Shown here: positions 5,635 to 8,565 of the stretch, piece after piece
How the letters are laid out: each line of letters starts with the position of its first letter
Numbering within the stretch: the first letter of the stretch is position 1
Source of the DNA: Thermoplasmata archaeon
GTDB lineage: Archaea; Thermoplasmatota; Thermoplasmata; Thermoplasmatales; Thermoplasmataceae
DNA: 8,565 nucleotides
Assembly (NCBI GenBank): GCA_021833045.1
Contig: JAKBGP010000083.1
Location: 1-8,565, forward strand
Direction: 5' to 3'
Program-made: the position numbers and the translations under genes
Notes under the pieces: generated by a model
What the model was told of the DNA's origin: nothing
Database searches by the model: none
The model's input: only the letters and a program-made list of their open reading frames with translations

Positions 5635-7218
5635 ATGGTAGCAGAGTTCCTTGAATATCCTGATTTTTCTGAAATTATTCCTAAAGGTTCTGTCGTTGCG
5701 ATATCCGGTTTCAACCTTGGAACAACGCCAGAATATCTCATGAATTTGCTTTTGGAAACATATATCAAAACGGGCAAGCCTTCAGATCTTTTTCTTGTGT
5801 GTGATGCACTGCCAGCGGCTTCAGGACGGGGGCTGGATTTAATAATGAAATATATTTACGAATACAATGACAGTAAATTTATAAGAGGAATTCTTGTACC
5901 GTTCCTCGGCTTTTCTAAATATCTCCAGAAAATTGCTCTGGAGGAAAGAATGCCCATATACAGCTGGCCCATTGGTGTTACTGCATATTGGCTCAGGGAA
6001 ATTGCATCTGGCAGGCCAGGACTGTTAAGCAGGATAGGTGTGGGAACATATCTCGATCCTGAACTTCAGGGTGGGACGCTGAACAATGTCGCCAGGAAGC
6101 AGAATCTCTGTAAGATCAGTGAAATCAAGGTAGACAGTCAGAAATCACTATTTTTTGAGGGCCCAAAACCAGATTTTGCATTCATCAGAGCGTCAATTTC
6201 AGATGCTAAGGGAAATCTTTCAGTGACTGACGAGCCCTTCAGAGGTACAGTTCTTACGATTGCACAGGCAACAAAGGCAAAACCTGTATCCGGGAAAGTG
6301 TATGCCCAGGTTAGCAGGGTGATGCATGGAGGCACCATGGCTCCACATGAAGTGGAGGTGCCGTGGCCATTGGTAGATTCTGTCATAATATCCCCCAAGG
6401 AATTTCACTGCCAGAGTCCACAGTTGTCATTCGACCCTGAAGTTTCGGTTGGGAACAGCTATATTGCGAGTCCTGAATTTTCTGTGAAGGAAAAGGAACT
6501 GGACGTTGCGGGAAAAATTATTGTGCAACAGGGAATAATGAGGCTGATTAAAGCACTGGGAAATAAGGATCACATCATGATAAATCTTGGTGTGGGAATT
6601 CCTGCATCCATTGGCAGATACATCTATGAGAATCGCCTTGAAGATCGTATAGTTCCTGTAGTCGAATCCGGACCATGGGGTGGAGTTTCGCTTTCGGGGG
6701 AAAATTTTGGTGTGTGTAAGGGATTCTTTGCTGTATCCACGATTCCGGACATGTTTTCAAATTATGAAGGTGGAATTATCGATATGGCGGCACTGGGGTT
6801 TCTTCAGGTTGATAGATTTGGAAATGTGAATCCATCCTTTATCCCAGGTAAGATCACTGGACCGGGGGGTTTTCCTGTTATAGCGCAGGGTTCTCCTGCT
6901 ACGTTTTTCATGGGTAAATTTATGGGTGGAAAAATTGATTGCCAGTTGTCAAACGGCAGGTTGAAAATAAACAGAGATGGAGATACCGTGAAATTTGTAA
7001 ATGATGTTTATAGAATATTTTTCAGTGGAAAAAATGCATCAGGTCAGAGAAAGAAAATAACATACATAACTGAAAGAGCCATTATGGAACTCACATCTCA
7101 GGGAATTGAAATCGTTGAAATTGCTCCTGGTTTAGACATTGAGCAGAATGTCTTATCGAAAATGGAATTTGAACCAAAGATATCCACCAAATTGAAGGAA
7201 ATGGAAGTTATAATATAA
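5635..7218 (+). CDS. Acetate/3-ketoacid family acyl-CoA transferase (fused alpha-beta)
   Basis: Family I CoA transferase that moves coenzyme A between short-chain carboxylic acids through a glutamyl-CoA intermediate. The 527 residues hold both halves in one chain, as in YdiF and propionate CoA-transferases. The N-terminal half opens with IIPKGSVVAISGFNLGTTPEYL. The C-terminal half carries NLGVGIPASIG, then VVESGPWGG, whose Glu344 (codon 6664-6666) matches the catalytic glutamate, and later a glycine-rich GKITGPGGFPVIAQG and ITERAIMEL. The ATG at 5635 is chosen over TTG 5611 because the TATA box lies 28 bases upstream. The acid substrates cannot be read from the sequence; acetate, propionate, acetoacetate or branched acids are possible. 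No thiolase, HMG-CoA or fatty-acid gene is next to it. It is probably a single-gene transcript, divergent from the hydrolase. Confidence 0.92.
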   Translation: MVAEFLEYPDFSEIIPKGSVVAISGFNLGTTPEYLMNLLLETYIKTGKPSDLFLVCDALPAASGRGLDLIMKYIYEYNDSKFIRGILVPFLGFSKYLQKIALEERMPIYSWPIGVTAYWLREIASGRPGLLSRIGVGTYLDPELQGGTLNNVARKQNLCKISEIKVDSQKSLFFEGPKPDFAFIRASISDAKGNLSVTDEPFRGTVLTIAQATKAKPVSGKVYAQVSRVMHGGTMAPHEVEVPWPLVDSVIISPKEFHCQSPQLSFDPEVSVGNSYIASPEFSVKEKELDVAGKIIVQQGIMRLIKALGNKDHIMINLGVGIPASIGRYIYENRLEDRIVPVVESGPWGGVSLSGENFGVCKGFFAVSTIPDMFSNYEGGIIDMAALGFLQVDRFGNVNPSFIPGKITGPGGFPVIAQGSPATFFMGKFMGGKIDCQLSNGRLKINRDGDTVKFVNDVYRIFFSGKNASGQRKKITYITERAIMELTSQGIEIVEIAPGLDIEQNVLSKMEFEPKISTKLKEMEVII

Positions 7219-7443
7219 CCGTTTAAAAAATAAGAGAGTCGGGAAATACCTTTTCAGTCCAAAGTGGATTTCAAAATGAGAAATGATTCATCTATGGATG
7301 TGGAATTGAAAGATGCAAGGAATCTGATTACTTCCATGTTTTTCTAGAAATAGAAAAATCTGGAAACCCCCAGGAACAATCACATCATGTGAGAAGAATT
7401 TCGAAAGAATGTCAATTAAAGATTAGATAGACTCAAAAATAAC
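7219..7443. other. Intergenic gap with hairpins and no supported gene
   Basis: No gene is supported between the CoA transferase and lysE. The longest start-to-stop reading is 23 codons (7276-7347) with no ribosome-binding site. A hairpin with an 8-bp stem sits at 7339-7358, followed by a weaker CTGG/CCAG stem at about 7360-7374. The stretch may be the 3' region of the CoA transferase mRNA or worn-out former coding DNA. Confidence 0.4.
7339..7358 (+). terminator. Hairpin with GAAA tetraloop, possible 3'-end element
   Basis: Perfect inverted repeat TTTTTCTA-gaaa-TAGAAAAA. The loop is a GNRA tetraloop in RNA, which is unusually stable. It lies about 120 bases after the CoA transferase stop, before the lysE promoter. 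The T-run in its first arm could itself end transcription. Confidence 0.3.
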
Positions 7444-7458
7444 AAATATTAATTAATA
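7443..7458 (+). promoter_or_regulatory. TATA box for lysE-family gene
   Basis: The AT-only run CAAATATTAATTAATA is centred about 28 bases before the TTG at 7478. It fits a leaderless mRNA and supports the TTG start; no ribosome-binding site precedes the TTG. Confidence 0.5.
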
Positions 7459-7477
7459 CAGATAATTTCCCTTGTAA

Positions 7478-8086
7478 TTGCTAACAATATTCACCGTCCT
7501 TGCAGGAACATCCCTTGGTATTTCTATGGCAGCCCCGCCAGGCCCCATAACAGCAATGATTGTGGAAAGATCCAGAACATCTGTTAAGAGCGGCGTATTG
7601 GTTGGTTTTGGGGCAATGACAGCAGATTTTATCCTGATGATCTTTGTTTTTTACCTGAGGAATTCCATAAACCTTTCCTCGATTTATGATGAACTTTATG
7701 CTATTGGTGGCATCTATTTCATCATTCTCGGATTTTCAATACTCAAAAATCTTCCTGAGAAAGAAGATGAAGTGAAATTACCGAGTAAACAGAATTATTT
7801 TGGATATCTCAAAGGTTTTACGACTGGGATGATGAATCCTCTTCAGATTGGATGGTGGATAACCGCAGGAATAAGTGTTATGAACAGCCAGGGAATAGAA
7901 CCTTTTTACTTTTTTTACCCAGGAATAATTCTTTATCTTATAATATTCAGTATAATTGTAAAAAAATCATACTTGAAATGGGGTATAAAATTTGAAATGG
8001 CAGCAAGCGTATTCAGTTCGGCAATACTTTTTATTTTTGGCATATATTTTTTCCTTATTCTTGCAGTGAATATCATTGTTGTTTAA
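7478..8086 (+). CDS. LysE/RhtB-family amino-acid exporter
   Basis: Integral membrane exporter of the LysE translocator family. Hydrophobic segments lie at about residues 1-27, 38-60, 73-90, 112-135, 144-162 and 176-201, giving the usual six. The family signature AAPPGPITAMI (18-28) is in the first helix, and MNPLQIGWW (119-127) carries the conserved Asn-Pro of the second half. A charged loop NLPEKEDEVKLPSK (91-104) separates the halves. The length, 202 residues, is normal. Members export basic or neutral amino acids; the substrate here is not predictable. The TTG start is chosen because it begins directly at the first helix and has an AT-box 28 bases upstream. A transposon right end begins about 20 bases after the stop, so the gene's native 3' region has been displaced but the coding frame is intact. 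Confidence 0.88.
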   Translation: MLTIFTVLAGTSLGISMAAPPGPITAMIVERSRTSVKSGVLVGFGAMTADFILMIFVFYLRNSINLSSIYDELYAIGGIYFIILGFSILKNLPEKEDEVKLPSKQNYFGYLKGFTTGMMNPLQIGWWITAGISVMNSQGIEPFYFFYPGIILYLIIFSIIVKKSYLKWGIKFEMAASVFSSAILFIFGIYFFLILAVNIIVV

Positions 8087-8104
8087 ATAGTGTGGTTAGT
8101 GTGT

Positions 8105-8132
8105 GTCAACTACCCCTTTCTGACGGAAGGGG
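8105..8132 (-). mobile_element. IS200/IS605 right-end hairpin overlapping tnpB 3' end
   Basis: On the minus strand CCCCTTCCGTCAGAAAGGGG (8132-8113) forms a stem CCCCTT/AAGGGG, followed by TAGTTGAC. It encodes the last residues of TnpB (PLPSERG) and is the typical terminal structure of these elements, where the 3' part of the omega guide RNA is made. If the element ends near 8105, the minus-strand bases from 8105 to about 8086, up to the lysE stop, would be the guide segment. The exact cleavage site is not resolved. Confidence 0.55.
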
Positions 8133-8351
8133 CTTGCTGCTGGTCCCCCTCATGCCAGTAGGTATGAATTCATCGAACCACAACGATTGGCTTGTTGACA
8201 ACAGCCTGAAGTTTTCAGATTTAACAAGTACCTCAATGTTTCTTGCTGCATTGAGATCCGCATGAAGTTCAAAATTGCAATTCAGGCAGTGGAAAATATT
8301 TCCCTTTCTGTTATTCTTATGGATACATCCAAATTTTGAGCATTTCTGACA
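8106..8351 (-). pseudogene. tnpB: 3' fragment of a second TnpB (IS200/IS605 OrfB)
   Basis: C-terminal part of an RNA-guided TnpB nuclease, read leftward. It holds the zinc-ribbon remnant QKCSKFGCIHKNNRKGN, then CLNC (codons at 8288-8277), and HADLNAARNI with the RuvC-III aspartate at 8258-8256. It ends with PTGMRGTSSKPLPSERGS at TGA 8106. The first zinc knuckle reads CSKFG where CxxCG is expected, with Phe (TTT, 8333-8331) in place of Cys (TGT or TGC). Homology stops near 8350. The open frame continues to the window edge only as the antisense of the IS110 gene. The RuvC-I and RuvC-II parts are missing from the window and might lie beyond the inserted element. It differs from the left-edge remnant in strand and in being far less decayed. 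As it stands it is not functional. Confidence 0.88.
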
Positions 8352-8386
8352 GAATACTAAATTCTCCGGGCGGTCAGCCTTCAGTA

Positions 8387-8416
8387 AGCGGCTCTTAGTC
8401 AGCCATAAGAGCCGCT
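8387..8416 (+). repeat. 11-bp inverted repeat before the IS110 transposase
   Basis: AGCGGCTCTTA (8387-8397) and TAAGAGCCGCT (8406-8416) pair perfectly around an 8-base loop, gtcagcca. The loop repeats GTCAGCC found at 8373-8379. The hairpin ends directly at the ribosome-binding site. It could be part of a bridge RNA, a transposase binding site, or a translation-limiting structure; the sequence alone does not decide. Confidence 0.5.
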
Positions 8417-8426
8417 GGTGGAGGGA
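8417..8426 (+). promoter_or_regulatory. Strong ribosome-binding site of the IS110 transposase
   Basis: GGTGGAGGGA, complementary to the archaeal 16S 3' end (ATCACCTCC), lies 4-5 bases before the ATG at 8431. Most resident genes here look leaderless, so this leadered start stands out as belonging to the mobile element. Confidence 0.6.
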
Positions 8427-8430
8427 TAAA

Positions 8431-8565
8431 ATGGATAAGGGGAAGAAGCGTATTGATCGTATGAACAGTTTCGTAGTTGGAATAGATCTGGGAGAGAAGG
8501 AAAGCAGTGTAACATATATGGCACCAGATGGTGAAATAAAAGAGAAATTCAAGTTCTTCATGAAT
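8431..8565 (+). CDS. IS110-family DEDD transposase/recombinase, N-terminal part
   Basis: The first 45 residues of a recombinase, cut by the window edge. FVVGIDLGEKESSVTYM (14-30), followed by the strand APDGEI (31-36), is the opening beta-strand of the RuvC-like DEDD domain, with Asp19 the first catalytic residue. Known IS110 enzymes use a bridge RNA, encoded in the element's non-coding end, to pair donor and target DNA. The ATG at 8431 is fixed by GGTGGAGGGA just upstream; the alternative ATG at 8461 lacks such a site. The remaining catalytic residues and the C-terminal transposase_20 region lie outside. The short left leader hints that the long non-coding end carrying the RNA may be on the right, as in the IS1111 subgroup. 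Intactness cannot be judged. Confidence 0.78.
   Translation, partial: MDKGKKRIDRMNSFVVGIDLGEKESSVTYMAPDGEIKEKFKFFMN

Larger units (their letters stand above)
8352..8565 (+). mobile_element. Left end of an IS110-family element inside tnpB (partial)
   Basis: The tnpB reading breaks at about 8350 and an IS110-type transposase begins at 8431 on the opposite strand, so the element probably starts between about 8345 and 8360. IS110 elements usually lack long terminal inverted repeats and make no target duplication, so the exact end cannot be called from one side. The roughly 80-base leader holds an 11-bp hairpin (8387-8416) and two copies of GTCAGCC (8373-8379, 8398-8404). The element leaves the window at the right. 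Confidence 0.65.

Noticed and set aside
6138..6760. Minus-strand frames opposite the CoA transferase
   Set aside because: They lie antisense to a conserved enzyme and have no family-like composition.
8352..8561. Upstream part of the 151-residue minus-strand frame as TnpB
   Set aside because: Residues before the zinc-ribbon remnant are the antisense of the IS110 leader and transposase and show no TnpB motif.
1..8565. CRISPR array or defence gene cluster
   Set aside because: No regularly spaced direct repeats and no Cas, restriction or toxin-antitoxin signature in any supported gene.

Overview
The window looks like a piece of an archaeal chromosome, most likely from Thermoplasmatota (Thermoplasmatales or a close relative). 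The evidence is an Orc1/Cdc6 initiator, an archaeal METTL5-type RNA methylase, AT-rich DNA, and clear TATA boxes about 23-28 bases before most start codons, which implies mostly leaderless mRNAs. Several starts are TTG. The order-level placement is inference from gene style, not from a search.

Layout. Positions 1-790 are a badly decayed TnpB (IS200/IS605 OrfB) pseudogene on the plus strand, recognisable in alternating frames. It is followed by a probable two-gene unit: a basic 105-residue protein of unknown function (866-1183) and an overlapping METTL5-like N6-adenine RNA methyltransferase (1140-1781). A 52-residue, eight-cysteine CWC-type protein runs in the opposite direction (2064-1906). 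It is divergent from folC (2158-3438), with a palindromic TATA element between them. An orc1/cdc6 gene (3525-4745) follows folC and converges on a UPF0173 metallo-beta-lactamase-fold hydrolase (5470-4748). The two stop codons lie 2 bases apart, inside one 12-bp perfect inverted repeat. Divergent from the hydrolase is an acetate/3-ketoacid-type CoA transferase (5635-7218), then a 259-base gap, then a LysE/RhtB-family exporter (7478-8086).

The right end is mobile DNA. A 3' piece of a second tnpB lies on the minus strand (8351-8106), with its right-end hairpin still present just after lysE. It is cut off near 8350 by what looks like the left end of an IS110-family element, whose transposase starts at 8431 and leaves the window. 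IS605-type TnpB and IS110 recombinases are both RNA-guided families, so this is probably one RNA-guided element inserted in another.

The core genes cover replication initiation, rRNA modification, folate-type ligation, acyl-CoA metabolism and export. They do not form one pathway and are best read as small neighbouring units. I see no tRNA, rRNA, CRISPR array or complete novel multi-gene system. The most interesting points are the nested elements at the right edge, the shared stop-codon hairpin, the operator-like palindromes, and the uncharacterised protein coupled to the RNA methylase.
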